DNA of 64,000 bases, taken from positions 20,625,666 through 20,689,665 of the forward strand of contig CM038919.1 in the NCBI GenBank assembly GCA_021904315.1, in the 5' to 3' direction. Below the pieces are notes generated by a model. It saw only the letters and a program-made list of their open reading frames with translations, made no database searches and was not told the origin of the DNA. This document shows positions 11,481 through 22,640 of this stretch, piece after piece. The position numbers were made by a program, and so were the translations under genes. The stretch's first letter is position 1, and each line of letters opens with the position of its first letter. Origin of the DNA: Sphagnum magellanicum (Eukaryota; Streptophyta; Sphagnopsida; Sphagnales; Sphagnaceae).

Positions 11481-12472
11481 AGATGGGCTCATGGGATGGT
11501 GAAATGGGATTATGTGATGGTGGATAATCTGCATCGCATGGATGTCATGGCAAGGGGTCGGGTGTTGCGCTGGATAGATTCGTAACGTGCCTACGTGGCC
11601 GTTACGAGAACAGGGATCACGGGTTAGGGGAGTTGGCCCGTTTTGCTGACGTCATACAGTGCTGGCAGTACTTTTGTACCGGTCGCAATCAATTTCTTGG
11701 GCCGATTTAATATTCTCCATGATGGAGCGCTGTCTGGCGCCCTTTCTGGGCCTGACAGTGCAGCCCTGCAGCGAACGCTGTGGTTCTTTTCCAGAGTTTC
11801 ACTTTTTGTCTTTGAAAGTTATTCAAATAGAACATAAAGATAAGTTTTGGCAGCTGCTGAATTCATGCGAGTAGTCTGTACCTTAGTCGATCTCTAGTAG
11901 GTTCAGATTTCGAATCTGATGAAAGAGCATGCAAGACGTAAAATTAAAAGTACTTTCCTTAGTTATTTTGCAGGGGCGAAAAAAAGGTAGAGCCATGCTG
12001 CCTGGTTTTATGCAGAACCACTCAAAACATGTGCAGGAAGACGAGCGAAACCAGTGCCGGACAGAGCTCGATGCCGGCTCAAATGGCGTCTCGCGTTCTG
12101 CAGACCCTCCTGGCTAATACAGACGGCGATAAGTTAATTTCCTGAGATCCAGGGCATCCAGGTCCTTACCTTACACTTTACCTTTACAATAGGGTGGCGA
12201 ATGGGCATCTTTCATTCCAAGCAGGGTTCTTGTGCATTTTAAAGTTCCCCCTACTAAGTAGACAGGTTCATAAAGTAGTTATTGAGGAGGATGCATTGTA
12301 GGATTTCCAGAGCTTCAGGACGGTGGTGAGGCCAGGTCAGTCGTCCCTACTTGAGATCTCAAACAAGATCTTGAGATAGTTCAAGTTCATCTCAGTCACT
12401 GATTCTCCATTTGTCTCCTTTGATCTTGTTCATCAGCCTGTTTCGTTCTTTAGGATGGATGAGGCCCTCTTA

Positions 12473-12846
12473 GAGCACCTCCAGTGGTGCTCAGTATGTG
12501 ATCCTGCACAGTAAACTTAGATGAAGAAATGTCATACTATGCCGGTTTGGCTCACGAGAACGGATTTGGCTCAGCATTATTACAGAGTTTGAGGTGGCAG
12601 AAAAAACGCAGCAACGCTGTGCAGCTGTAGAAAAGACTAATAAATATGAACGGATAGCTCCTCAATAAGTGTTTCTGATTGGCCCATCATAATAATTGGT
12701 CCAGATGGTTTGCTATTAGTAGTCCCCCACCTATTTGCTGTCCCAATTTCAATTTTATGGGTGGGGTTGCAAAAAAGTATAGAACTAAACTTGGATGTGG
12801 AAAATATGTTTGCAGGGTCACATACTAAGCACCGCTGGGGATGCTG
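12473..12846. mobile_element. Tourist-like MITE, family 1 (copy in B1)
   Basis: The 374-bp element begins GAGCACCTCCAGTGGTGCTC and, in reverse complement, its other end begins CAGCATCCCCAGCGGTGCTT. It is flanked on both sides by TTA, a clean PIF/Harbinger-type target duplication. Its interior is related to, but in opposite orientation from, the element at 704-1075. Confidence 0.85.
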
Positions 12847-13106
12847 TTAACAGGGTATTCCTAGAATCAGGCCGGCACTCCACCATCATCTTGTGCAGAC
12901 CCTTAATCTGGTAATGACCTTATCCTAAGGCCTTAAGTACCCTATGTGGTCACTTACAACCACTGGTGCATGGTCATTGGTAGCATTTTAAAAAATTACT
13001 ATTCCGCAAGTATAGCACAGCTTTTAAACCGTGACAAAATTGCCCTTGGTACCTGGTAGCATTAAAGACTACTTTTCCACGCAATGGTGACAGTAGCTAA
13101 TTGGGG

Positions 13107-14015
13107 CGGCTTCAGCACATGTCTACCAATTAACTAATTACTTTTGAAATTTCATTCCCGAAAATAGAATATTCAAAATTATTTCAAAAAGATTCTTCAT
13201 TTTCGTCCACAAAATTTTGGTCTTTCAAAAAAAACTTTTCACACAGTGGTGAAGTGGCAACAAAGTAGAGGGGGGCGAGACGCTTGCCTCGTGCACATGA
13301 AGGCATACACCTTTGTTTTTGCCAAGATCATGAGGCAGTCAGGAGTGTATGCTGGTGGAGACGGTAAACTGTGAAAACCTGAAATCCTCGTTAGCCTCCG
13401 CTGGTGCACGAGCTCCGACACCTTGAAAGCCTCCTCCGCCAGCCCAAAGTTCTGCCCTTTCATGCCTTGCCTTATTTTTTTGGCACCTTCACGACTGTTA
13501 TTTTTTCCACTCCTTATCCAGCATATTATCAAAATATTTCAAATATTTCTTGTTGCTTTGCAATTTATAAAAAAATTTATTATTTCGATTAAATAGTATA
13601 TACCTATGTGAAACGTTAATTTTTGAAATCATTTCATAATTTTAAAATTCTGAAAAAAGTATTGCATGCTGGTTGGGCAGCTGTTGGGAGAAAACCTGGG
13701 CAGGCAGAGGGCAGCAGGCCAGTTCGCTGCTGGTTACTGCATGTTCCTGACGCATACGATCGTCACTCCTATGCCAGCATCGGAAAAGATGCTGGCGTTT
13801 GCCGCCACCACCACGGTTCATGTGCAAACACCATGGTGGTGGTGGTGGCGGATAGTGCACAATGGGGGGTGGATAGCGTCTCACATACACGGGCGGCTTC
13901 AGCACATGTCTGCCAATTCACTAATCACTTTTGAAACTTCACTCCCAAAAGTAGAACATTCAAGAATATTTCAAAAGATTATTGAGTTTCGTCCACAAAA
14001 ATTTGCCTCTTTCAG
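13107..14015. repeat. Pair of ~120-bp direct repeats inside segment B1
   Basis: Sequence at about 13107-13229 (GGCTTCAGCACATGTCTACC through the TCCACAAAATTTTGGTCTTTC region) recurs, diverged, at about 13889-14015. The roughly 660 bp between them are AT-rich with no open gene. Copy B2 keeps both. They could be remnants of small terminal repeats or an old local duplication. Confidence 0.6.
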
Positions 14016-14633
14016 GAGGTCCTCCCATTTCATTATTTGATACCTCAGTACCTTGGCCAGTTTGACACTAATTATATTATTTTCAGCAATGTTGAAATTT
14101 TCAAAAATTGTTTCTTCCAAATCAAAGAATATTGTGAAGGAAAATAGTGAAAATTTAAGGATATTTCATTTTTTGAACTGAATGCTTCAAAATTAATTAA
14201 TTATTTGACGGACATGTGTTGAAATCCCCAACATACTACCGTATGCTTCTCGTGACAGGAGGGGGTTCAGGAACATTGAACTGATGTTCCCCTTGTCGTT
14301 TGCTCTCTTAGGTGGTTCTTTTTTCACTTCTTGAGTGTGAGTCCTACCATTTTGTTCCTTGTATACCCCCTTTTTTGGGTATTTTGGTTTATTTATGATC
14401 AGCACAGTTTCATCATCAAAATTTGGTCTTTGAAAAAAATAAAATTCAGCATTTTCAAAATAATATAATTTGTAGGGGAGTACTTTTCTGCATTTAATGG
14501 TGACAAAAAGGGAATTCCACTTGTTCGGCCAAGTCACTTTTCCTCTCCCCACCCCCCTTTCCAAGTACACTTTGGGCTCATTTCCATGTCCTTGGCTCAC
14601 CCACTATGGCAACTACTTTGGTGAAATGATGGC

Positions 14634-15259
14634 CAAAAAGGATTTCTATGTTCACCTCACTATTTCTTGACCCACTTTAAAAGAACCCACACGTGGCAGT
14701 TGCAGGTGTACAGAGAGAATGGTACGGGGACGGCTTGCCTCTTTTATTCCCTGGCTGCCCATTTGCCCATGAAAGAGCTTTTTGCCCAGACTCGTTTTGG
14801 GCCATCCAGCCAATCAAATTCTATGAAAGCATAAATAAATCAAAATAAATTCTCCAATGTTGATATCATTTTCCTCCAATAGGATATTTCTGTTAGAATT
14901 TTATATATTAACTTTTATTTAGGGGGAGGTTTGAATTTTCTTTATTTATTGGCCATCGACCAATCAAATTAATAGAAGTAACAATAGGTAACCCTCAGTT
15001 TATTAAGTGTAAGTACCCCCCCTGGGCCACAGTGAACCAGCACCCACCAGCGCAGCATGAAGGATGAATGGTATGTGATCAGGAAACAGTTATCTGTTGG
15101 TTCCAGTTCCCTAGCTAACCATGGTAGTTTGCTCAGTTACTTTTTTTTTTCTACCTACCTACTAACAACCCACAAGCAGGTTGTTAGTAGGTAGGTACTA
15201 AAAACAGCCTTGAGCTAAGTATTAACCATCTACTTACCTAGAAGTTGTCTATTTTCCTA
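14634..15259. other. Spacer between segments B1 and C1 with a perfect hairpin
   Basis: No gene. At 15152-15170 and 15179-15197 a 19-bp perfect inverted repeat (ACCTACTAACAACC and its complement at the core) encloses an 8-nt loop, CACAAGCA. The rest is AT-rich. Confidence 0.7.
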
Positions 15260-18200
15260 CCTATCTGCCCCTATATGAGACCTATTTCCTACAGGATTGG
15301 TTACCAAGATGAAACCACATATTAACTCGGTTGAGGTTCATCCACAACTAAGTGATAGCAGACATCCAGTGGATGGTGCACTGGTGGGTGGTGGTTCACT
15401 TTGGCCCCCTTCTGATATCATGGGGACATCGCGATGCGTTCTCATCAAGTCTAAGAATATTCTCTTACCTCCAATCATGGGTTTCTACAAGCATAAAAGA
15501 TTTTTTTTGGCAACTGTAGCACAGCCTTCCACTTGAGATAAATTGGCGTTGGTTGCCGAGTAGCACAACCATTGAATCATCGCAAATCACTTTGACGTGC
15601 TCCAAGACCAATTTACTTCTTCACGAGAGTATCAATCATGGCTGTACCACTCGCACAGACTTTCACCACCAGTGTACATTCCGCAAATTGCATCAGCTAC
15701 ATGAACCTATCGTGCAAGGCTTTGGACTTGAGGAGCTCCTCATCTCAAGCGTTTCGGTTGAGAACATGCACTAGTCGCTTTCGGCAAATGAAAGCTTATG
15801 GTTCAAGCTCGCCATCTTCGGCAACGACTACTGTTCATGCTCATGTGCAGCAGGTACATGGAATTAATAACTCTAAAACCATCCCACCAAATAATCAATA
15901 AACTCATACACTTGGAGTAAAAGCTTATATCTTATTTGAGTTATACTAGATTGAATGTGATTGTGCATAGATTCCATACCATAACAAATGTGAAGAGTGC
16001 AATGTTCATCAGGTGCTAGCATCAACTACATGTTGAATCCTAATGTTCACAATCGTTTTTAAAAAAAACTTCGTAACAATTGTTTATAACGATCACGTTG
16101 CCATTTCATTAATGCTTTCAAGCTTTCTCAATTATCTAGCCTCCTATCAATACATTGCATGTTACTAACCCATAAACAATTTTATATTTTATCATACAGG
16201 AAATGGAACATCCGATACAATTGGAGGGCACGAAATTCCAACAAGTCTTCCAAGACTTTGTTATTCCAAAATTCATACCTCCATTTTGTCACAATCGCAA
16301 TCCTCTAGAAGACGAAGCTAATCAAGCTGCCCAACAATGGTACCACCACTATTTTGGAAGCACTATACTTCCTGAAACATTTGAGAAAATCAAGAAAGGG
16401 AGCCCTCATATTATACCTGTTTCTATCCACCCAACTGCTGAATTATCTCGTCTTGCATGGGCCTTTGAATTCTACTTGTTCATGTTTGTTATAAATGATG
16501 TGGTGGAGTGTAAAACTCGTACTTCCTCCTTGGAGGATTTGGAGGAACTCTACTTGGAACTAATGGTTCTAATAATATCATCTTTCCCCCAATACCATGT
16601 TCTTCAAGAAAACCTTAACAGATATTTCAGCGATGAAATCGATCGTAGATCAAACAAAGACTTTGCCGAGAAAGTACTTGCACGAGCTATGCAACATTCT
16701 AAAACAGGTTTGGTACACCTCACTTTATTAAAATCCATTGACCAACCCAAATTGATATTCTAGAGGATAATGTAGAGGATCATATTTTTTATGCACATAT
16801 GACTTATTGTTTTGAATCTGAGAATGTTTTGGAACTTTTTACAGATTTTGACAAGCACAAAACCTCTGCAGTCTGCTCAGCGTTTTCAAACTTGTTGTCA
16901 ACAGCAACCTCACAAATGCCCGAAGAATGGAGCCTTAGATTTACACGAACACTACAAGAAGCTATGCTTGCACAATTTTTGGAAGCACGATACCTTCTTG
17001 AAAAAAAAGATCCATCACTTTCTATGTACCTAGCACATAGGAAAACGTTTGGATACATGGATGCATCATTGGTATATATATTCACTCAAAATGATGTTGA
17101 AATTTTAATATTGTACAACAGAAATTATGTAAATTAGCCAAGACGTGAATGATTCATTGTTATCTTTTATTCATAAAATATAGGATTGAATCTTGTAAAT
17201 AAATTTACTAATCTTTTATCCTTCAATGCCTTCAAGTGGAAAGGCACTAAAGATTCAACATTAAAATGGGTGAAGTCATTGAATCAACATGATAGTTACA
17301 ACCCATTCACAATTCCATCCTTGATCCCTTGCATTTAATAATTGTATTTGGTTTATAATTATTGCGCACAACACTAAATGTTGCAAATTTGGTGATGTCC
17401 AGTCTATTATTGATGACGTGGAAGTGTGTTTCTCCCAAACACATTACATTGTAGCTCACCTATGCAACAACTGCTCCAAGCTACGGCTTATGCCGTTTGT
17501 TGGCACAACGACATTTATTCATTTCACAAGGTGTTTTGAAATTCTTGTTGACTATAGTTTTTAAAAAATACTTGATTTCAGAAGTTTGTTCAATATAAGT
17601 TATTTCATTCAATCTTTATAATCATTAGTTATTTAGAGCATGGGAGATATTGGGTCTTTCTTCCACAAAATTGTGCATTGGATATAATAATGATTGCCAA
17701 AGGTAATGTTCATTTAACATGAGATGGCAATTTATGAACTTAATTATTCAAAGTTATCACATGCTAGAGCAAAAAAGGTTCTTGAATTTGGAGCTCTAAA
17801 GAAGTTTTAAGATATTGAAATAAAATAATATGTGAACATATTTGTGCATAATAAAATCATAACACAGTGGAAATAATATTATAACATATGTGCATCGTGG
17901 GCATTTGCCAAAGGACATAAACATATTGGACATCTGAATTATATTGACATGGAGAATATTGTTGGTGGCATGACAGGAGTTGGTGAATGGAGAAACGCAT
18001 AATCTGGTAATCCTGTTGAGCAAAGAAATAAAAATCTCTTACAGCAAAGCAGCAGAGCTTGTCAATCAAATGATGTTAGATAAGATCGAAGAAATTCACT
18101 CTGCAATCACAGATCTACGCGTATTAACTCAGAGCAACAAGGAAATCACAGTTGCACAACGGGCTGCCATTGAGCAATACATAATGTGTTGCACCACCTT

Positions 18201-19606
18201 TATTAGTTCAACCCATGAATTTCATACCCAAAGTTCTCGTTTCCAAGTAGTGTTATAACAACATTAATGCCACACTTACTGAATTTAACCAAAGTACACA
18301 TGTTGTTCTTCCTAGCGTATTTAATGATGGTGAATTTATAGGCTCTCCCTATGAGAGGGAAAAATTACTTCATATGTATTTTCCATTTGGTCCCTCATAT
18401 TGAATATTGTTCACCAAATGTTATGATAAACTATAAATTCATTTTCTAGGAACTTCATGTGACATAATTAATTGCATGGAACATTTTATTTTATTTTGTA
18501 TAGTATTATTGGTTTGAACAGATGTGGGTGGGGTGGTTATTTGATTTTTGTAAAAACCACAATTTTGGTTCTTTCAAAACTCATTTTTTAAAAACATGAA
18601 GCTTTTTTAATGAACCTTATTTCACGTTTTCAAGAAACATGTCCAATTTCTATTTTTTCAAAAAATCATCTTGTCAATTCCACCTGGGACCAATTATTTC
18701 AAGACCTTAAAAACAAGTGGTTATATCTATGTTAGGAATTACAAATGAACAGCATTATGTTGCCAAGGATGTTGGAATTTCCAAGTAGATGAGAAAGTTG
18801 GGGACATTGAGACATGCACCATGAAGATAAGCGAATTGAGGCAAACACACTACTAACTAGGGATGTTTGCAAATCAACAATTGGGATCTTGATCTATTCC
18901 AAATTTACAAAAATGAAAAGTCACATGAAAGTTTTGAGCATTCCAAGTGCTTGAAGTCTGTCCTAGCTAGGGCACTTAATGATGGCACTGTGGTGTCAAG
19001 ATTCTAGTTTCCAGAACTTTGTAATATCCCCAACTTTGTGTGACTCAATTTTTGAAAATTTCAACTTCACCACATACACTAACAAGATGAGCAGAGTGAA
19101 ACAAAAAAAGTTGGAATATTTCGAATAATTCTACAACAAACAAAAAGTTTCAAGACACCAACCAATGCCAGGAAAGGCTCTGAAATGTGATCTGAAAGTG
19201 GCATTGCAGGTTAATGGATCCATCCATAATACTTACAAGGATAATTTATAACTGAGCAATAGAGCCATGATCAAACATGTGAAGTTCATGCTCATGTCTT
19301 GCAGACACTGGGTTCAAACTGCAAAATTAGTGCTCAGCAAGAGTTCAAATAGGAAATGTTCTGAACATGAAGTTCCCCAAACAAAAATGCACTCCCAGTA
19401 GTAGTTAGTTCATACTAACATCACCTGGTAAACATGCTTCATCACGTGGGACCCGAAGAGAAAAAAAGCATCAACTTTTTCTGCGCGCGACAGAGCCAAG
19501 AAAGGTGGCAAGCTTTGATGCTGATGATCTGCATTTCAAATAGAACTTTCCAAAAGCCGCATGAACTCTAGCTAGTCTCCCAACTGGATGTGCTAATTGC
19601 AATCAA
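15260..19606. repeat. Segmental duplication C, copy 1 (inverted partner at 59712-64000)
   Basis: Read forward, this 4.35-kb segment matches the reverse complement of 59712-64000. The inner boundary is sharp at GCAATCAA (19606 versus 59712). The outer boundary is beyond the window on the other arm. It carries the first MTPSL gene. Confidence 0.95.
15638..18258 (+). pseudogene. Microbial-type terpene synthase-like gene (MTPSL), copy 1, probably degenerate
   Basis: Exons inferred from the sequence: exon 1 at 15638-15853 (Ser/Thr/Arg-rich leader, ending CAG|GTACAT); exon 2 at 16200-16707 (ACAG|GAAATG to ACAG|GTTTGG); exon 3 at 16764-17071, after a 56-bp intron. The last exon is 17977-18258, read as ELVNGETHNLVILLSKE, the stretch after the NSE metal motif, ending with STHEFHTQSSRF, like the family's C-terminal helix. 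Phases of exons 1-3 agree. Sequence near 17335-17600 probably holds a further exon but is shifted by a missing base relative to copy 2. The Asp-rich motif is FVINDVVE here but FVIDDVVE in copy 2, so the first metal-binding Asp is Asn. MTPSLs cyclise prenyl diphosphates and are known only from non-seed plants among land plants. The NSE motif itself was not located with confidence. Confidence 0.7.
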
Positions 19607-19672
19607 AATTTCTCCTCCTGCAAGGATCAAGGATCGCATCAAAAACTTGGAATGAGATATGCACAGCTGAGC

Positions 19673-20938
19673 CTACAGCAATGGGTTTCTACAACTAGAA
19701 CAGCAAGTGCCTTTGAGGAGCCAAGGGCGGACACATTCAGAATGGAACATGTATTCACAATTTGGCATAGATATGCCAGCGTCGTCGGACATAAGCTCCT
19801 CGAAGCAGACTGCGCATCCTGCTTCATTTGCTCGACTTTTGCGCTTGTGGAGAACACTAGTTCTGATCACCCGCGGCAACTTCGCAGTGATGATCAAGTT
19901 TGTCCAATCCGTCATATTTCGATGTCCTTCGCCTTCGTCGAACCTTTCGTATTTGGTGCCGGCATCAAACCAGGGACTCATCATATCAATGTTTCCTGCG
20001 CGCGTTCTGCCTTCAGACATCCACGTACATTTCCAGAAAGCGCATGTGATGCGCGTGAAAATCTCATGACAAATCGGACACTGGCATTCTTCCGCCACGT
20101 TGAAGACGGTCAATCCCATGGAACAGATTACCATCTGCCCAAAGGCATCGCATTCCCCGTTCGAACATGTTCCTTCCACATTCAAACCCTCAACTGCAGC
20201 TCTCCACAGTGGAGCTTTCTTCGTCAATCTTATCTTCATCAGGGAGCCAGTATTTTCCATATCAAAGAAGCGGCCAGTTGATGGAGCAGCTATTGCAGGA
20301 CAAGCACTAGTCCTGAGTTGCGTGAGGATCTGTTGTTACTCGTGGTAGCTGTGGCTTACAATATGCTCGACCTCCTCTCAACCTTGCCACCAGCTGAAGA
20401 GTGCTTCCAAACACTACATTGCACTCTTGCAATGTTTTGCCATCTTCAAGCTGCTTGCCTTCCGAGATCAACCGTTGTTCACATGGCTTCACACCGTAAC
20501 ATCCCTCGAGATCAGTCTTCAGATCTGCATGCAGAACTGAGTACTAGCCCCAGAGAGCCCTTTCACAAAAAACCGCAAGCACGCTTACCCATGAGCAGCT
20601 TTGACGTCATCATCAAAATCTGATGACCCACTAGCCATATCCTGCCAATTCCGCGGCAACCCTCCGGTGTTTACATTGAACCGTGGCGTACCGATGTTCC
20701 TGAGGTCCATGACAAGATACGATACCTTTGCATCATCCCTTAGGATGATCCCACGATATCGCAAAGTCAAGACAGGACGCCCACGCCCTATGTGATTCTC
20801 TATAACTTTGTTCAATTGTGTCAACGTTTGACAGTCCTCATACACGAGAACCTCTAAGATCTCGCCGTATCTTCGACTCTGAAGATGCGTCACTCGCAGA
20901 AAAGCTGCAAGAGCTCGCATATTTTCACGCTTCGCCAT
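19673..20938 (-). CDS. Ubiquitin-like / zinc domain / RING finger protein, split gene, possibly damaged
   Basis: On the minus strand, the 20938-20589 piece encodes a ubiquitin-like fold ([13 protein letters not shown]...[17 protein letters not shown]). The next piece (about 20530-20350) has [16 protein letters not shown] and ends [10 protein letters not shown], the second half of ubiquitin. A 70-bp intron with GTAAGC...ATAG ends and matching phase joins it to the last exon (about 20281-19673). That exon holds [13 protein letters not shown] and a CPICHEIF...CAFWKC zinc region, then a RING-like CAVCFEEL...CEYMFHSEC...CSSCR. This order (UBL, GLNxEGxC zinc domain, RING) is known in ubiquitin-like E3-type proteins. 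Two oddities are visible. The fourth RING ligand is Tyr rather than His. The start of the second ubiquitin unit (FFVKGLSG, near 20550) is separated by an in-frame TAA and a frame change, so either intron 1 is unconventional or the gene is broken. Confidence 0.65.
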
Positions 20939-21425
20939 TCTCCTCCTCCTCCACCAGCTGCTGTTGCTGCCTCCTCCGGATCTACACTACCACATGCGCA
21001 CGCAAAAGCACCCGGAATAATGCACTCCTGCAAACCGAAAAATTCTCCAAAACTTCAGCAAAATTTTGCCAATTCTTCGATACTGGATGCGACACCAAAA
21101 ACCCCAAGAAATTCTGCAACTGAAAATTTCTGCAAAATTGGATGCGACCGGCCACTGCGCGACCTTCGATAGGAGAAGTACAAAGCCCGAAAGGCAGCTG
21201 AAGTCACGGGGCAGCCGCCCGCCTAATCTCTAACCTAAATCTAATTAATTAGTCGAGTAGTTAATTAACTAAATAATTACAGCAGCTAATTAAACCAAAT
21301 CTAGTGGACCTCCGTACCCTCCATTAATTACTTAGACCCTTCATTAATCTTTTTTTAAAGTAGCACGAGTGAGGGCAACCTGTGGCTACGCCACTCCAGC
21401 CACCCGGCCCCCCCCCTTTGCACTC
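20939..21425. other. Upstream region of the ubiquitin-like/RING gene
   Basis: A CT-rich stretch directly upstream of the inferred start, then AT-rich sequence with TTAATTAATTA-type runs at 21240-21360. A promoter is expected here, but I cannot point to a definite TATA box. Confidence 0.4.
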
Positions 21426-21429
21426 GAAA

Positions 21430-21835
21430 ACAGTTTAATTAACATAGAAAACAAAACCCAAAAAAAAAAAAAAAAGGTTCAGGCAGTTTAAAGAAAACAA
21501 AACCCATCCAAAAAAAACAATGGTTCGGGCAATTTAACTGAGATAGAAAACAAAACTTATCAAAACAAAAAAAAAAGGTTCGAGCAATTTAACTGACACA
21601 AAAAACAAAACCCAAAAAAAAACAGACAAAAAAAATTCCGGGCAGTTTAACTGACACAGAAAACAAAACCCAAAAAAAAAAAAAAAAACAAAAAACAAAA
21701 AAGGTCCGAACAATTTAACTGACTCAGAAAACAAAACCCCAAAAAAACAAAAAAACAAAAAAGTCCGAGCAATGCCCGGAAATTGCCCGGACAGACGGAC
21801 GGACAGACAGAGCTACCTGTAGATTTAATATATAA
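21430..21835. repeat. A-rich minisatellite-bearing dispersed element (first copy)
   Basis: About six imperfect units of roughly 60 bp, each containing GGGCAGTTTAACTGACACAG, then AAAACAAAACCC and an A-run. The array ends in CCCGGACAGACGGACGG and a TTTAATATATAAG-like tail. The same array and tail occur at about 46266-46601, where the matching segment B1 shows the empty site, so this is an insertion unit rather than a simple local repeat. Class unknown. Confidence 0.75.
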
Positions 21836-22065
21836 GATTGTGAAATCAAAAGAGTACAAAAACCTCATTTCTCAACACAAACTTTCTCTTTTGGACAAAA
21901 AATATATATAAAAAAGAATGATTTCTTCAGTTCCTTTCCTTCTCTTGTTGGATGTCTAGGTTAGATAAGCTGGTGAGCAAGCAACGCTTGGTGCTCTCGA
22001 CGACGACGCGTGATCAGTGCGCGTGCGTGCGCGGCAAGGATAATTAGCGTGTGAACAAGCAAGGG

Positions 22066-22640
22066 TCGATAGATGAACCCAACACTATCATCCATCGGCA
22101 GCCCGTTCTGGCTCAGTTTGTGGGTGAACCTATCCAGGCCATCTATTGGAAGCCCTGTTCTCACTCAGTTTGTGGATGAACCTAGCCGGGCCATCCATTG
22201 GAACACCCATTCAACGGATCTGTTTGTCGATGAACCTACTCAAGCCATTCATTGGAAGCCCCGTTCTGACTCAGTTGTGGATGAACCTAGCCGGGCCATC
22301 CATTCGAAGCCCTGTTCTGGCTCTATTTGTGGATGAACCTACCCAGGCCATTCTATTGAAGCTCTGTTCTGACTCAGTTGTGGATGAACCTAACCATCAA
22401 TTAGAAGGCCTGATTATGACTCAGTTATTAATGAACCCCACCACATCCATTGTCCCCCTGTGTTATGACTCAGTAGTTGTGGATGAACCCTACCATATCC
22501 ATTGTCCACAAGTGTTACAACACAGTAGCTGTGGATGAACGTAATGGCATCCATTGTCCTGGAAGCCTGTTACAACTCAGAGGTGGTGGATGAACCTAAT
22601 AACCCCATCCATTGGAAACGCTGTGTATGACTCAGGTGTG
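22066..22640. repeat. Tandem minisatellite of about eleven ~52-bp units
   Basis: Units begin with GTGGATGAACCTAGCCGGGC-type strings followed by CCATCCATTGGAAGCCC and a TGACTCAGTT segment. Spacing between successive GATGAACC motifs is 47-55 bp. Open frames through it (22073-22336, 22146-22538) are by-products of the repeat. Single-unit relatives occur at about 15330, 25216 and 63915, so the array looks like an expansion inside a dispersed element. Confidence 0.85.

Larger units (their letters stand above)
11495..14633. repeat. Segmental duplication B, copy 1
   Basis: This 3.1-kb stretch matches 45934-49764 in direct orientation. Homology starts at GATGGTGAAATGGG in both and ends at GGTGAAATGATGGC. 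The second copy is longer because of a 336-bp insertion, two extra 159-bp units and a tandem duplication of about 69 bp, all absent here. No intact gene is seen. Decayed coding-like frames occur near 11929-12117, whose better preserved counterpart is 46806-47078. Confidence 0.93.

Noticed and set aside
19300-19340. GGGTTCAAACTGC string resembling a tRNA T-arm
   Set aside because: No acceptor or anticodon arms can be formed around it; the same string in the inverted copy is just shared segment C sequence.
19652-20281. Plus-strand 209-residue open frame
   Set aside because: It is antisense to the zinc/RING exon, whose minus-strand reading has clear Cys/His motifs.
21534-21868. Phe-rich minus-strand frames
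   Set aside because: Produced by the A-rich minisatellite read on the opposite strand.
22073-22538. Overlapping plus-strand frames of 87 and 130 residues with repeated peptide motifs
   Set aside because: They arise from reading through the 52-bp minisatellite and shift frame along it; not a credible repeat protein.
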